DNA of 64,000 nucleotides from CAWBOY01 sp963790585 (GTDB taxonomy: Bacteria > Planctomycetota > Planctomycetia > Gemmatales > Gemmataceae), in contig CAWBOY010000006.1 of assembly GCA_963790585.1 (NCBI GenBank), positions 124,001 to 188,000 of the forward strand. The letters run 5' to 3'. The position numbers were made by a program, and so were the translations under genes. Below are positions 54,898-64,000 of the stretch, piece after piece; within the stretch, counting starts at the first letter, position 1, and every line of letters begins with the position of its first letter. The notes below the pieces were generated by a model. The model was not told where the DNA came from and made no database searches. It saw nothing but the letters and a program-made list of their open reading frames with translations.

Positions 54898-55977
54898 CTA
54901 CCGTGCCAGGGTAATACCCAACTCGGCGGCTGTCTTTCCTGTCAGATCTTTCCAAAGTTCCTCTTTATATTTACCCTCCCGCATTTTTGCGTTGAGCTTC
55001 TTTACAATTTCCTTGTCATATTTGGTGGATACAAACTCCAGGAATTGAGCCGTAGTCCGGTAGCTGCCGTTGAACTTGGCCTGCTCTGGTTTGAGTTTTC
55101 GTAGTGTGCCAGGCTCGAATTTGAAAAATCGAATGTAATCAGCGATCCCCTCAACGAGCCAGCCTGGATTGCCGCGTCCTCTGTAGCTCTGAACGCAGTG
55201 GACAGTTTCATGTACGAAAGCGCCCACATCCTTCTCATTTGCTTTGAAATACTTTACGGAACCACGAATATTGCCGCCGCCCGCTTCGGCGACACCATTG
55301 TAATTAGGGTCCATTTTCAAATTAATGATTGAACGTGGCGTAAAGCCCACACTCGTCAGTTCCTCGCAGATGATTGGATACTGCCGCTCGCACACCCGCG
55401 CGACATTTTCGGCCCATCCTTTCATTTCAACAGCCGCGGAAACATCGACGAAGATCTCTACAGGGTACTTGAAGATCGTAATGGCGGGATCGGATTCGAC
55501 TACGAACTCACGTATCGCCAAGGGATGTGTCATTTCCTCAGTAGCTCTAACGCGAATGGACTGAATTTTTTTGCCGTCGAGCTTGCCGCCGGCCTTGCCG
55601 TCCTTGAATTTGGCGACTTCTTCAAACGAGTGTCCATCACCCGATACTTGCAGAACTCCCGCATCAAGAGCGTCGCCGCCTTTTGGTTTGCCCGTGATGA
55701 CATGAAGCGATTTCACGGCAACGGGCTTGTCGATAATGAGAGTGAAATGGTCAGACGTTTTTGGATTGTTCATCGAGGCAAAATAGGTTTCCGTGTCGCC
55801 ATCGAAAGCAAATTGACGGATTTGCTTGCCTCCCGTCGCTAGCGTCGATTCGACGATAGCCGCAACTTTGCTTTCGGTTTCCTTCTTTACAGCGTTTTGC
55901 GGCGGCTCAGCATGAAACAGGACGCCGATGACCAGCGGCAGAAAAATCGTCGATACGACCAGATGTCTGTGAAACAT
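54898..55977 (-). CDS. Exported basic-secretory-protein-type metallopeptidase
   Basis: A 359-residue exported protein. The signal peptide is at residues 1-24 (MFHRHLVVSTIFLPLVIGVLF). Residues about 40-165 resemble an F5/8-type (discoidin-like) beta sandwich. The C-terminal half is a BSP-family zinc peptidase domain (VKYFKANEKDVGAFVHETVHCVQSYRG with HETVH as HExxH, GNPGWLVEGIADYIR). It probably acts on extracellular protein. I chose ATG 55977 because GGAG lies 7 bases upstream. The IS630 element is adjacent, and the C-terminus (AAELGITLAR) looks complete. Confidence 0.82.
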   Translation of the reverse strand: MFHRHLVVSTIFLPLVIGVLFHAEPPQNAVKKETESKVAAIVESTLATGGKQIRQFAFDGDTETYFASMNNPKTSDHFTLIIDKPVAVKSLHVITGKPKGGDALDAGVLQVSGDGHSFEEVAKFKDGKAGGKLDGKKIQSIRVRATEEMTHPLAIREFVVESDPAITIFKYPVEIFVDVSAAVEMKGWAENVARVCERQYPIICEELTSVGFTPRSIINLKMDPNYNGVAEAGGGNIRGSVKYFKANEKDVGAFVHETVHCVQSYRGRGNPGWLVEGIADYIRFFKFEPGTLRKLKPEQAKFNGSYRTTAQFLEFVSTKYDKEIVKKLNAKMREGKYKEELWKDLTGKTAAELGITLAR

Positions 55978-56068
55978 AATATCTCCGGAGATGGCAGCGC
56001 TAGTCTTATAAATACAATGAGTTAAGTGTGGGAGCACATTGCGTAATGCATCGAGCGGGGCACCGCGA

Positions 56069-57682
56069 TTACTTCGGATACGGGGTAACCTTGCAGCGCC
56101 TGGCCCAGTCGTCCCATGTCTTGGCGAGCTCTTTCCTCTTTTCTGGCATTTTCATTGCCAGATCCCGCAACTCGACGGGATCGGATTCCAGATCGTATAG
56201 CTCCCACTCGCCGCCGGCCTTGGCAACCAATTTCCAGTTCCCGGCACGAATCGCCCTATTGTGCTCATGTTCCCACGCCAAAAACTCACGCTCGATTGGC
56301 TTATTCGCGAAAGCGGGGACCAGGTTTTTCCCCTCCATAGGCGTTATCGCTTTGTCGCTAACCATGCTGGGGTAGGTCGCCCCGCCAATTGGTACGCAGG
56401 TCGCCATTATGTCGATGAGGTGAGCGGGTTGGTCGCGGAATTCGCCTTTGGCCGAAATACCTTTCGGCCAGTGGGCGATAAAAGGGGTGCGGATGCCGCC
56501 CTCATGACAATAGTGTTTGTACAAACGGAATGGAGTGTTGCCGGCGTTGGCCCAGCCGCTGCCGTAACTGTGATAGCTTTTCGGTCCACCCATCGCGCCA
56601 AGCTGGTCGCCAGTGTGGAGAATGTTTTTCGGCCCACTGCCACCATCGAATCCAAACGGGTCCCACTCGGCACACGCCCCATTGTCGCTCAGGAACAGGA
56701 TAAGGGTGTTGTCAAACTCGCCGTTCGTCTTCAGGTCGGCGACGACGCGGCCGATGTTGCGGTCCATACATTCCACCATCGCAGCGAAAATGGCCATTCG
56801 GCGGGCGAGGTCGCTCCGGCGGTCCGCATCAAGTGTATCCCATGCCGGGTTATCGCCCGAGCGGAGAAAGTCACGCCGAGTGGTGTAGGGAGATCGCGGG
56901 CTCAGCGGCGTGCCGTCGGGCAACAGTCCGAGGTCAACCTGCTTTGCCAGTCGGACCTCGCGAATTTTGTCCCAACCGATTGTGTAAGTGTCGGCATATT
57001 TCTTGATGTCGTCCGGCTTGGCGTGCAGCGGAAAGTGTGGGGCGTTGAATGCGAGATACTGGAAGAACGGTTTCTTCTCCTTGCGAGCCAGAGCAAGGAA
57101 GTCGAGAGCATAATCGCCAAATACGTCTGTACTGTAGAAGCCATCTCTCGGATACGGGCGTTTCTTCCGATCGGCCGGAAGGCGGGTGTAGAATGGATCC
57201 TCCTGAAAGCACGAATTGAAGCCGCCGATCATGCCGTAAAACTCGTCGAACCCACGGCCGATCGGCGTCGGTCGTCTCAGTCCGCCCAGATGCCATTTGC
57301 CGACCATGGAGGTGTGATACCCAGCATGTTTGAGTACTTCGGCAATGGTAACGGTATTTGGCTGCGGAAAACCACGATAGCCCGGCGCGCCGGTGTCGTC
57401 GTTCATCTCACCGACGCCCGCCTGATGCGGATAAAGGCCGGTGAGCAAGCTGGCCCGACTCGGGCAACAGCGCGGCGTATTATAAAATTGGCGAAACCGC
57501 AAACCGTTCTTCGCAAGTTCGTCCAGAGTCGGAGTGGCGATCTCGCCGCCATAACAGCCGAGGTCGGAGTAGCCAAGGTCGTCGGCAAGAATCAGGAGGA
57601 TGTTTGGCTTCGACGGTTCCGCAGTCACAGCGTGCTGTGCGAAAAGCGTTAACGCACACATCAACAGGATGAGCTTGCGCAT
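56069..57682 (-). CDS. Arylsulfatase-type sulfatase
   Basis: A 537-residue exported type I sulfatase. The signal peptide is at residues 1-20 (MRKLILLMCALTLFAQHAVTA). The start PNILLILADDLGYSDLGCYGG supplies metal-binding Asp residues. The formylglycine motif is CCPSRASLLTG, needing FGE maturation. Further conserved parts are VGKWHLGG and LFLSDNGAC. It would desulfate organic sulfate esters such as algal polysaccharides, common in planctomycetes. A longer frame starts at 57724. The gene is intact. Confidence 0.95.
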   Translation of the reverse strand: MRKLILLMCALTLFAQHAVTAEPSKPNILLILADDLGYSDLGCYGGEIATPTLDELAKNGLRFRQFYNTPRCCPSRASLLTGLYPHQAGVGEMNDDTGAPGYRGFPQPNTVTIAEVLKHAGYHTSMVGKWHLGGLRRPTPIGRGFDEFYGMIGGFNSCFQEDPFYTRLPADRKKRPYPRDGFYSTDVFGDYALDFLALARKEKKPFFQYLAFNAPHFPLHAKPDDIKKYADTYTIGWDKIREVRLAKQVDLGLLPDGTPLSPRSPYTTRRDFLRSGDNPAWDTLDADRRSDLARRMAIFAAMVECMDRNIGRVVADLKTNGEFDNTLILFLSDNGACAEWDPFGFDGGSGPKNILHTGDQLGAMGGPKSYHSYGSGWANAGNTPFRLYKHYCHEGGIRTPFIAHWPKGISAKGEFRDQPAHLIDIMATCVPIGGATYPSMVSDKAITPMEGKNLVPAFANKPIEREFLAWEHEHNRAIRAGNWKLVAKAGGEWELYDLESDPVELRDLAMKMPEKRKELAKTWDDWARRCKVTPYPK

Positions 57683-57730
57683 GCTACTAGGCTTCTCCAA
57701 GTCTGTACCAACCGTTTGTGGCACGCCCCA

Positions 57731-59389
57731 TCAATAAGCCCCAGCCGCTCGCCGCGATCGCCCTTCACCGGCCGCTTCGATCAAGCCGCTTACCGGGTCG
57801 ACGCGAATCATCACCGGGGCGGCCCACGGTGCTTGCCTAGCCGTCACCTTGGCTCCGCGTTCCGTCAATGTTTTTATCACATCTTCGCCGATCGAATCGC
57901 TGACAATGGCTGTGCCAAGCTTCGCGGGAGCCTGGCCAAATGAGTTCATGAACTGGAGGGTTCCAAAGCGCGGACCGCTCGCGACATCCTTGGGGTGCTT
58001 ATCAAAATCGACAATGTCGACGAAATACTGGATGAGGGTTTGGTCCTGGTGGTCGGCGCCTGCGCAAGAGAGGGACAGAAAGAACTTGCCATCCTTGAGC
58101 ACCATGCCCGGCGACAGGGTGATGCGCGGCCGTTTACCTGGCTCGATGCAATTCACATGGCCCGCCCAGGCGTTAAAGCTGCGCAGCCTTGTGCCAAAAA
58201 CGACTCCAGTTTTACCTGCGACGACGCCATCGAACCCGCTCGGTGTGATGGCGACGGCGTTGCCCCATTGATCGATGGTCAAGCAAGTGCTCGTATCCTG
58301 ATTGGTGCTTTCATGGCCGGTCGGAAACTTGGGATTCTCCAGGAGGGCCTCCATCTTTCGTGGGTCGCCTGGAAGCTGCTTGTCGGAGGCTTTTTTCATA
58401 TCAATCAAGCCGCGCCGCTTTTCCGCGTATTCCTTGGACAGCAACTGAGTCGCCGGTACATCCGCGAAATACGGGTCGGCATAATATGTGTCGCGGTCGG
58501 CCAGGCACAGCTTGCTCGTCTCCAGGATCAAATGCACCGTGTCCGGCTTGTTGTAGCCCATCAACTTGAGGTCGTAGCCTTCGAGCATGCGCGCCATCTG
58601 GAGGAAGTAAGGCCCCTGTGTCCAAAAGCCACACTTGTAGACAGTGTAGCCACGATAGTCGATCGTCAGGGGCTCTTCGATGCGCGTTACATGGTTCGCC
58701 AGATCGCTGTAACGAATCAAGCCGCCGTTGGCTTTCATCCAGGCGTCCAGCTCGCGGGCCAGCGGGCCACGATAGAAATAATCAGCCACGAGACGAAGCC
58801 CGCGTTGCCGATCCTTCGGCGAGGCCTTTTCGGCTTCGATCATTCTTCGAATCGTAACAGCGAGATCCTTCTGAAACGGCCTGCGCCCCAGGTCAAGAAT
58901 TTTAAGCGTTGGCTGGACGACCTCTTCAAACGTCTTCGTACCGCGCCGTGACAGCAGCGTCAGCAATCCGTCGAACAAACCCGGCACCGCCGCCGGTTCG
59001 ATACCTTTGTCCGGGATGCCGCCCTTTTTGGCGAAATGCTCCTGCGTCGCCAGCCGCGGGGCGGCTCCGAGCCCGCAATAAACTTCGATCGTTCCGGTCG
59101 CCTTGTCGTAGTAAAGGATCGGCCCTTCGCCGCCGAAGCAGACGACGCTATCCGTAACACTTATGATGAGAGTCGCCACCACCGCCGCATCCGCGGCATT
59201 GCCGCCTTTTTTCAACATTTCTAAGCTGGCGTCGCGCGCTTCGCTACCGCCGACGCAGACGGCGGCCGTCTTTCCTTCGGCATGCCAATTTGCCGGCGCG
59301 GCTTCTTGTCTCGGTTGCTGACCCGATTCGACGAAGGATGCGCTCAGCAGGCACACAAAGCCGACAGCCACCATGAAGCAGCGAACCAT
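57731..59389 (-). CDS. ggt: Gamma-glutamyltransferase family protein
   Basis: A 552-residue exported Ntn-hydrolase. Residues 1-24 are a signal peptide (MVRCFMVAVGFVCLLSASFVES). The large-subunit part has EMLKKGGNAADAAVVATL and GGEGPILYYD. Autocleavage would occur before the Thr in NQDTSTCLTID, giving the small subunit with CIEPGKRPRITLSPGMVL and the C-terminal RVDPVSGLIEAAGEGRSRRAAGAY. It hydrolyses or transfers gamma-glutamyl groups, or acts on related amides. Its gene ends 49 bases before the start of the sulfatase gene. Confidence 0.92.
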   Translation of the reverse strand: MVRCFMVAVGFVCLLSASFVESGQQPRQEAAPANWHAEGKTAAVCVGGSEARDASLEMLKKGGNAADAAVVATLIISVTDSVVCFGGEGPILYYDKATGTIEVYCGLGAAPRLATQEHFAKKGGIPDKGIEPAAVPGLFDGLLTLLSRRGTKTFEEVVQPTLKILDLGRRPFQKDLAVTIRRMIEAEKASPKDRQRGLRLVADYFYRGPLARELDAWMKANGGLIRYSDLANHVTRIEEPLTIDYRGYTVYKCGFWTQGPYFLQMARMLEGYDLKLMGYNKPDTVHLILETSKLCLADRDTYYADPYFADVPATQLLSKEYAEKRRGLIDMKKASDKQLPGDPRKMEALLENPKFPTGHESTNQDTSTCLTIDQWGNAVAITPSGFDGVVAGKTGVVFGTRLRSFNAWAGHVNCIEPGKRPRITLSPGMVLKDGKFFLSLSCAGADHQDQTLIQYFVDIVDFDKHPKDVASGPRFGTLQFMNSFGQAPAKLGTAIVSDSIGEDVIKTLTERGAKVTARQAPWAAPVMIRVDPVSGLIEAAGEGRSRRAAGAY

Positions 59390-60296
59390 GGGAGGCGTTC
59401 CTTTTTAGGAGAGGAAATCGAATAGAGCAGGGAGCCACGTACCCGAGATTCTACGTCCGCGGTTCTTGATCGACATCAGGAAGGTTCGTAATGCCAACTG
59501 GCTTATCACATCGTTCACACCCGCTCAGAAGTGGAGGGCAGACATACGGCCTGCGCCGGGAGCAGTTCTGAGGACCGCCAAAGATCCATAGGACCGCCAA
59601 CCTTGGCGGTCCTTCGATTTCGACGTAACCTTTTTAGTGTTAGATCATTACGACGTGCGTATTCAAAGGTCCGCCAACCGCCGCGCCGACACGGTCAACC
59701 GGAGTAACCAAAGGCGAGATGCAAAAAATGTCAAGCCGGTTTGCATCTCACTCTTTGGCCATAACGTGATGGTACGATTGCCATTGCAGCGCGCCAGAGG
59801 GGCGAGATGCAAACAAATCCGGGGAGAACGCCCCACCCTCGTAGATCTACACAAAAGCCCCGTTAGTCTTGAAAGTCGTTGTGGGCCAGATCGTTTGTTA
59901 CCGGTCCACACCAAAAGGGATGCCTCCGTCAATTATGAGAAAGCTACAAAAATTAGTTTCATTCGACCCCCCCATACAACCCCCTCGAATGAATTCTTCC
60001 GCCGACACCTCACCGCTATTTGGCGAGGTTAAAGATTTACTAGATTTTGCTGTAGTAACAACGTACCTTGGCTTGGGAAGATGTAGACTTTGAAAAGTGA
60101 GAAATATATTCCTGACATTTCTGACACCTTTTCTGGTCCCGTTTTGGAGACGGGACTATGGCTATCCCTTTGAATATTTAGTCCGATAGAATGAGGCTCT
60201 GCGGACGTGACTGCAAGTTGCGTGCATTCTTCCGCTTTTCCTCGCGCTGGCGCGAGGAGCTGGGGGCGATGCTAGACCTATTTCCTGGGCAAAATC
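59390..60296. other. Intergenic region with repeats, no recognised gene
   Basis: About 900 bases. GAGATGCAAA occurs at 59717 and again near 59803, with the inverse TTTGCATCTC at 59740, forming an imperfect inverted repeat inside flanks CAAAG/CTTTG. An open frame at 59637-60032 has no recognisable domain. TTCCTGACATTTCTGACACC at 60109 begins the left copy of an inverted repeat flanking the next gene. Confidence 0.45.
60109..60140. repeat. Left copy of gene-flanking inverted repeat
   Basis: TTCCTGACATTTCTGACACC followed by TTTTCTGGTCCC. It matches the reverse complement of 61918-61959, allowing a gap of about 10 bases in the middle. The two copies bracket the DUF1080-peptidase gene. Confidence 0.6.
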
Positions 60297-61898
60297 ATGA
60301 AACCTCAGACCTTAACCATTCTCTTGCTGTTGCTCTTCCTGCCAAACGAGGCGTCGGCGCACATCGAGGAGCCTGGAAAAGCTTGGACGCCTCTGTTCAA
60401 TGGCAAAGATCTTACAGGCTGGAAGACAGACCCAAAGCAGCCGGGTAACTGGCAAGTCAAAGACGGCGTCCTCGTGGGAACCGGAGATGCGGTTAGCCAT
60501 TTATTCAGCGAGCGCGGCGACTTTGAGGGGTTTCATCTCCGTGTCGAGGCCAAGATCAACGCCACGGGGAATAGCGGCATTTTTTTTCACAGCGAGTATG
60601 GCCTTTCGTTTCGGGGGACTTATCCACGAGGATATGAAGCGCAAATCTACCTCGGCGGTGGTGACGAGAAACAACTCACCGGAAGTCTTTACGGCTTCGC
60701 TCCCGTTGAGGAGCCATTGGTAAAACCCGATGAATGGTTTACGCTCGAAGTGATCGCAGATGGTCGTTACATTACTATTAAAGTAGACGGGAAGAAGACT
60801 GCGGAGTTTAAGGATGAAAGAAATACATATCGCAAAGGACATTTCGCTCTACAGCAATCACGCGACACGACCGTTGCCTTTCGCAAGATTGAAGTGAAAG
60901 AGGCGCCTGGCCCTGCCACAAAACGGACCAAACCATGGGCCGTGATTCTGTGTAAGTTCAGCGATTTGCCGAAGTACGAACCGCACCCAGTCCGCTTCTA
61001 CAGCCAAGCCTTCACAGAGGCCGGGGTTGGCACAGGTCAGGAATTCGATTATTTCCGTCAAGTTAGCTATGGGAATATCGACATGACCGGCTCCAAAGTG
61101 TTCGGATGGTTCGACACGCCCAAGCATAGCACAAGGGATCTGACCACACTGAAATACCCCAGTGGCCGCAGCACGCTTCACGACTGGGGCATTGAAGTGG
61201 CTAAGGCCAATGACATCGATTTGACCCCGTTCTATGGTGTTCTGGTCATCTTCAATAGCACGACGGATTCCGGGTCGGCAGGCAACCATCGCTTGGTGTT
61301 CGGTTACTCGAAGACTGATTGGGACTCGACCTTCAACTGTCACGAACTCGGCCATGGCTTCGATCTGGACCATACTTGGTTCGCTCGACCCGATACAGAG
61401 TACGGCGACCAATGGGACATCATGGGCAACGGGTTCACCTTCAAAACCGTCCGCAGCAATAGAAATGGTTCGGGAATGAATGCCTTCAATCTAAAGAAGC
61501 TGGGCTGCATTCCAGATGATCGAATCTGGGAACCAAGAGGGACAGAGGGCACTCAGACGATCATCTTGGCGGCCCTGAATCAGTTCAACACGAGAGGCTA
61601 TCAGATGGCACTGATTCATCCCGATCCGGGAAGTGGATTGGACCCTAGTTATTATGTCGAATTCCGCCGGAAGAGAGGTTGGGATGCCGGTATTCCCCAG
61701 GATACAGTTTTGATCCACGAAATTCGCAAGAACGGGGTCAGCTATCTACTTTCCCGAAGCGAAAGCAAAGATGCTGCTTCAATCGAGGTTTTACCCGGTC
61801 AGGATTTCAAAATCCCTGAACGCAACCTGACGATTAAAGTAGTGAGCTTCGACGCCGCTTTGTCTACAGCTAAGGTCATGATCACGATTGCGAAGTGA
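60297..61898 (+). CDS. DUF1080 domain fused to a metallopeptidase-like domain, exported
   Basis: A 533-residue exported protein. Signal peptide at residues 1-21 (MKPQTLTILLLLLFLPNEASA). Residues 25-200 are a DUF1080 (3-keto-disaccharide hydrolase) domain with WTPLFNGKDLTGWKT, NSGIFFHSEYGL, YEAQIYLGG and KVDGKKTAEFKD. After about residue 210 comes a separate domain with FNCHELGHGFDLDHTWF, an HExxH-x5-H-type zinc site. It continues through the reprolysin/M6-like WDIMGNG. The start of that domain (AVILCKFSDLPKYEPHPVRFYSQAF) resembles secreted M6 peptidases. The fusion is unusual. It is flanked by inverted repeats at 60109-60140 and 61918-61959. Confidence 0.8.
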   Translation: MKPQTLTILLLLLFLPNEASAHIEEPGKAWTPLFNGKDLTGWKTDPKQPGNWQVKDGVLVGTGDAVSHLFSERGDFEGFHLRVEAKINATGNSGIFFHSEYGLSFRGTYPRGYEAQIYLGGGDEKQLTGSLYGFAPVEEPLVKPDEWFTLEVIADGRYITIKVDGKKTAEFKDERNTYRKGHFALQQSRDTTVAFRKIEVKEAPGPATKRTKPWAVILCKFSDLPKYEPHPVRFYSQAFTEAGVGTGQEFDYFRQVSYGNIDMTGSKVFGWFDTPKHSTRDLTTLKYPSGRSTLHDWGIEVAKANDIDLTPFYGVLVIFNSTTDSGSAGNHRLVFGYSKTDWDSTFNCHELGHGFDLDHTWFARPDTEYGDQWDIMGNGFTFKTVRSNRNGSGMNAFNLKKLGCIPDDRIWEPRGTEGTQTIILAALNQFNTRGYQMALIHPDPGSGLDPSYYVEFRRKRGWDAGIPQDTVLIHEIRKNGVSYLLSRSESKDAASIEVLPGQDFKIPERNLTIKVVSFDAALSTAKVMITIAK

Positions 61899-62247
61899 AA
61901 ATGCGGCAGCGCGCTTACGGACCAGAAAAGGTGTCAAATCAAAAAAAGTGTCAGGAATGCACTGTAGAAAAGCCGTTGTCTTGGCGAGCCGGGAGCGTTA
62001 GCTCCCGGAGAAATCTGAGCGAGCGCAATGCACTCCGGTGGCTCACGCTCCCTGCTCACCAATACACCAGCTTTTCTACAGCGTATTCCTGACACCTTGT
62101 CTGGTTCCGCTCATTTATTGGCGTCTGCAGCAGCCCCAGGCGAGCGATCAGTGATTGGCCGACATCGAATCCCGATTTCGCTACGGCGCTTGCAATCAAC
62201 CGAAGTAGCGTTTATCCTCCTTCCATTGAACTCAGATCGGGTGATCA
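61899..62247. repeat. Cluster of nested inverted repeats
   Basis: Holds the right copy of the gene-flanking repeat (61918-61959). It also holds a 22-base inverted repeat, CAGGAATGCACTGTAGAAAA (61952 onwards) against TTTTCTACAGCGTATTCCTG (to 62091). Inside that lies CCGGGAGC/GCTCCCGG (61989-62008). GACACCTT recurs at 62091. The arrangement looks like REP elements. No gene is seen. Confidence 0.65.
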
Positions 62248-64000
62248 ATGACCGCCGGATCCTGGACGCTCACTGAAGAATTGTTTGCCCGCGCCGATGC
62301 CTCGTTCTTGCAGGAATTGCGGAGCGTTCACGCGCCCGAGCAGCTTGGGGCGTTCGCGGCCAAGTGGATCGCGGACAAAAGACCTTTTGCGCGGCAGGCC
62401 CTGCTCGAATATCTGTCGCTGCCACTCAATTGCTATCGCCACGAACCGCTCGTGAAACGGCTCTTCAAGCTCGCCGAGGCCGCGAAAGACGACGAGCTGA
62501 TGGGGACGTTCCTCGTCGCGCTCGATCGCTCGATTCGCCGCGAGTGGAGAAAGATCACACGTTCCAAATACGAGCAGTTCACAAATCGTGAAGCCGCGGA
62601 AGTGGCGGTTAGGGCGTGGGAAACTCTTGGGTTTGAGAACGCTTCCATCAACAGCGTGTCCCGCGCCTCCTTTTATGCGTTCGCGACCAAGCTGGACTAC
62701 ACATTGATTACGCCGAACAACAAGATGCCGCGCCCTCCTGAGCGACACTTGAAACGCGCGGAGATGCTCGCCGACTGGCAGCGGCGGCGGATGGAGGCTG
62801 AATATCTACTCTTTTCCCGGCCGACGCGACGCTACCTGAGGCGTCGCGCGTGGCGTTACTTCCGCTCAATAGGGAACATCGATCCGCTCCGGTATATCCA
62901 GGCCGCCACGAAGTTTTTGGTTCAATACCGCGATGAAGATGTCGATTCCGATGTCCACCTCCTCGACAACTGGGGATTGACACACGCACTCTTCCACAAC
63001 TGCCCGGCACTCGCGCGGCCGGCAAAAGGTTGGGAATTTCTGCCTGGCAAGGGGCTCTCGGATCTCGCCTTCGCACCGCGATTCGAACCCGCCTGGGCGA
63101 TGAAACCGGAGCTTGTGTTCGACTTGCTACTCCAAGCGAATTGTCGCACGGTGCGACTGTTTGCTGTCTGGCTATTGCGTAACAAATGCGACGAATGGTT
63201 CCGAACACGTCCAGCAGCCATGCTCTTGAAGCTAGCCGATCACGCCGATCCCGATGTTTGCGCCCTTGGCTACGACCTGCTGGAATCCACTGCCGATCTG
63301 GCGTCGGTGCCGGTGGCCGAATGGTTGCGGCGTCTCGATGGAGATGACTTCGACAAGCTCACACGGCTATCGGACTTCCTGTGTAAGCACCTTGACGCGG
63401 CGCGCGCGTCGCTCGCCGACGCGAGCGCTCTGGCGGCCTATCGCTCCCGTCCGGTGGCGGCGCTCGGATTTACGTTGTTGAAAACGAAATCGCTCACGCA
63501 CTCGGATGTCCGGGCGCTCCTGTCGCTAGTCCAGGCCGATTGCGAGTCGCTTCGGCCAGAGATTGCGGCATGGCTGCGGGAGAAGCTGAGTGCCCTTGGG
63601 CCGGCCGAGCCCGCGTGGATTCTTGACTTCCTTGACAGCAAACACGCGGACATGCGACTAGTAGGATGGAGCTGGTTTCGTGAGTCTGCGTTGGTGAGGG
63701 AAACTGTTGTCTGGCACAAGTTGATCGAGTCTCCCTACGACGACGTTCGAGCCTGGCTATCCGAGATGCTTTCTGAAATCCTGGACGCTACAGACACAGA
63801 TAGACTTCGGTTGCTTTGGGCGACGGTGCTTTGTTCCATCCACCGGGGTGGCAGGCAAAAACCTGGAGTCGTCAAGCAGATCGTTTCGAGGATCGCGAAA
63901 AATGTGGCGGAGGCGCCGAAGCTGTTGCCGCTGCTCGCGGTGGCGGTGCGATCGCTGCGTGGCCCGGAGTTCCGTGCCGGACTTGCCGGAGTCGTGATGC
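62248..64000 (+). CDS. Large alpha-helical repeat protein, truncated by the window edge
   Basis: An open frame from ATG 62248 to the end without a stop, at least 584 residues. It starts MTAGSWTLTEELFARADASF and is almost entirely helical, with motifs such as PFARQALLEYLSLPLNCYRHEPLVKRLFKLAE and DMRLVGWSWFRES that suggest degenerate HEAT-like repeats. No catalytic motif is visible. From memory, proteins opening this way occur beside MoxR ATPase, VWA and SWIM-domain genes in planctomycetes and relatives, which would suggest a regulatory or conflict module to the right, but this cannot be confirmed here. No signal peptide. Confidence 0.7.
   Translation, partial: MTAGSWTLTEELFARADASFLQELRSVHAPEQLGAFAAKWIADKRPFARQALLEYLSLPLNCYRHEPLVKRLFKLAEAAKDDELMGTFLVALDRSIRREWRKITRSKYEQFTNREAAEVAVRAWETLGFENASINSVSRASFYAFATKLDYTLITPNNKMPRPPERHLKRAEMLADWQRRRMEAEYLLFSRPTRRYLRRRAWRYFRSIGNIDPLRYIQAATKFLVQYRDEDVDSDVHLLDNWGLTHALFHNCPALARPAKGWEFLPGKGLSDLAFAPRFEPAWAMKPELVFDLLLQANCRTVRLFAVWLLRNKCDEWFRTRPAAMLLKLADHADPDVCALGYDLLESTADLASVPVAEWLRRLDGDDFDKLTRLSDFLCKHLDAARASLADASALAAYRSRPVAALGFTLLKTKSLTHSDVRALLSLVQADCESLRPEIAAWLREKLSALGPAEPAWILDFLDSKHADMRLVGWSWFRESALVRETVVWHKLIESPYDDVRAWLSEMLSEILDATDTDRLRLLWATVLCSIHRGGRQKPGVVKQIVSRIAKNVAEAPKLLPLLAVAVRSLRGPEFRAGLAGVVM

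Noticed and set aside
59637..60032. 131-residue open frame in the intergenic region before the DUF1080 gene
   Set aside because: No ribosome site or domain, and it crosses repeated GAGATGCAAA sequences; it is probably chance.
1..64000. CRISPR arrays, rRNA genes and complete prophage modules
   Set aside because: No regularly spaced direct repeats with unique spacers, no rRNA-like sequence and no phage structural genes were seen.

Overview
The window reads as a chromosomal segment of a Planctomycetota bacterium, probably Gemmataceae-like. This is inferred from family content: a DUF1559 prepilin-like protein, a PEP-CTERM protein, a type I sulfatase, DUF1080 (3-keto-disaccharide hydrolase) and DUF6263 proteins, a Uma2 nuclease, a bacterial deoxyhypusine-synthase homologue, and housekeeping genes scattered singly among hypothetical ones.

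Layout. 1-8.3 kb: PEP-CTERM protein, a very large TPR protein, a UDP-sugar dehydrogenase and an epimerase (surface polysaccharide precursors). 8.3-16.3 kb: gatB, a DUF6263 protein, a one-polypeptide cbb3-type oxidase (CcoN-CcoO-cytochrome c) with a small membrane protein, and a secreted thioredoxin-fold protein. 16.3-21.5 kb: minus-strand genes including a deoxyhypusine-synthase homologue, a Uma2 nuclease, an ArsC-like protein with an in-frame TGA (candidate selenoprotein) and a MoeB-rhodanese protein, plus a plus-strand short transcript unit with a 20-residue ORF inside a terminator. 21.5-25.4 kb: fatty-acid operon rpmF-plsX-fabD-acpP-fabF behind a near-consensus promoter. 25.4-36.5 kb: rpsR, clpS, FHA-GAF-PP2C phosphatase, acyl-CoA carboxylase, typA, sixA, prs, prfB (with programmed frameshift) and an addiction-module remnant. 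36.5-43.5 kb: ABC transporter plus FAD oxidoreductase operon, an IS4 remnant and an AtuA-like gene. 43.7-45.2 kb: DUF1559 protein and HEAT lipoprotein. 45.3-53.2 kb: two tandem hybrid histidine kinases. 53.6-64 kb: tRNA-Arg, an IS630 transposase, a BSP-type metallopeptidase, sulfatase, gamma-glutamyltransferase, a DUF1080-metallopeptidase fusion, and a helical-repeat protein running off the right edge.

A warning for every reader: many conserved genes are split by frameshifts, and most are repaired by adding one GC dinucleotide at a GCGC-type site. A few need one base in a homopolymer. I treat these as probable sequence errors, not pseudogenes. The frameshift in prfB and the TGA in the ArsC-like gene do not fit this pattern and look biological.

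The strongest candidates for something new are the UxxC ArsC-like selenoprotein candidate (19429-19791), the short terminator-embedded ORF with an extended Shine-Dalgarno (18477-18735), and the single-chain cbb3 oxidase (11231-13862).
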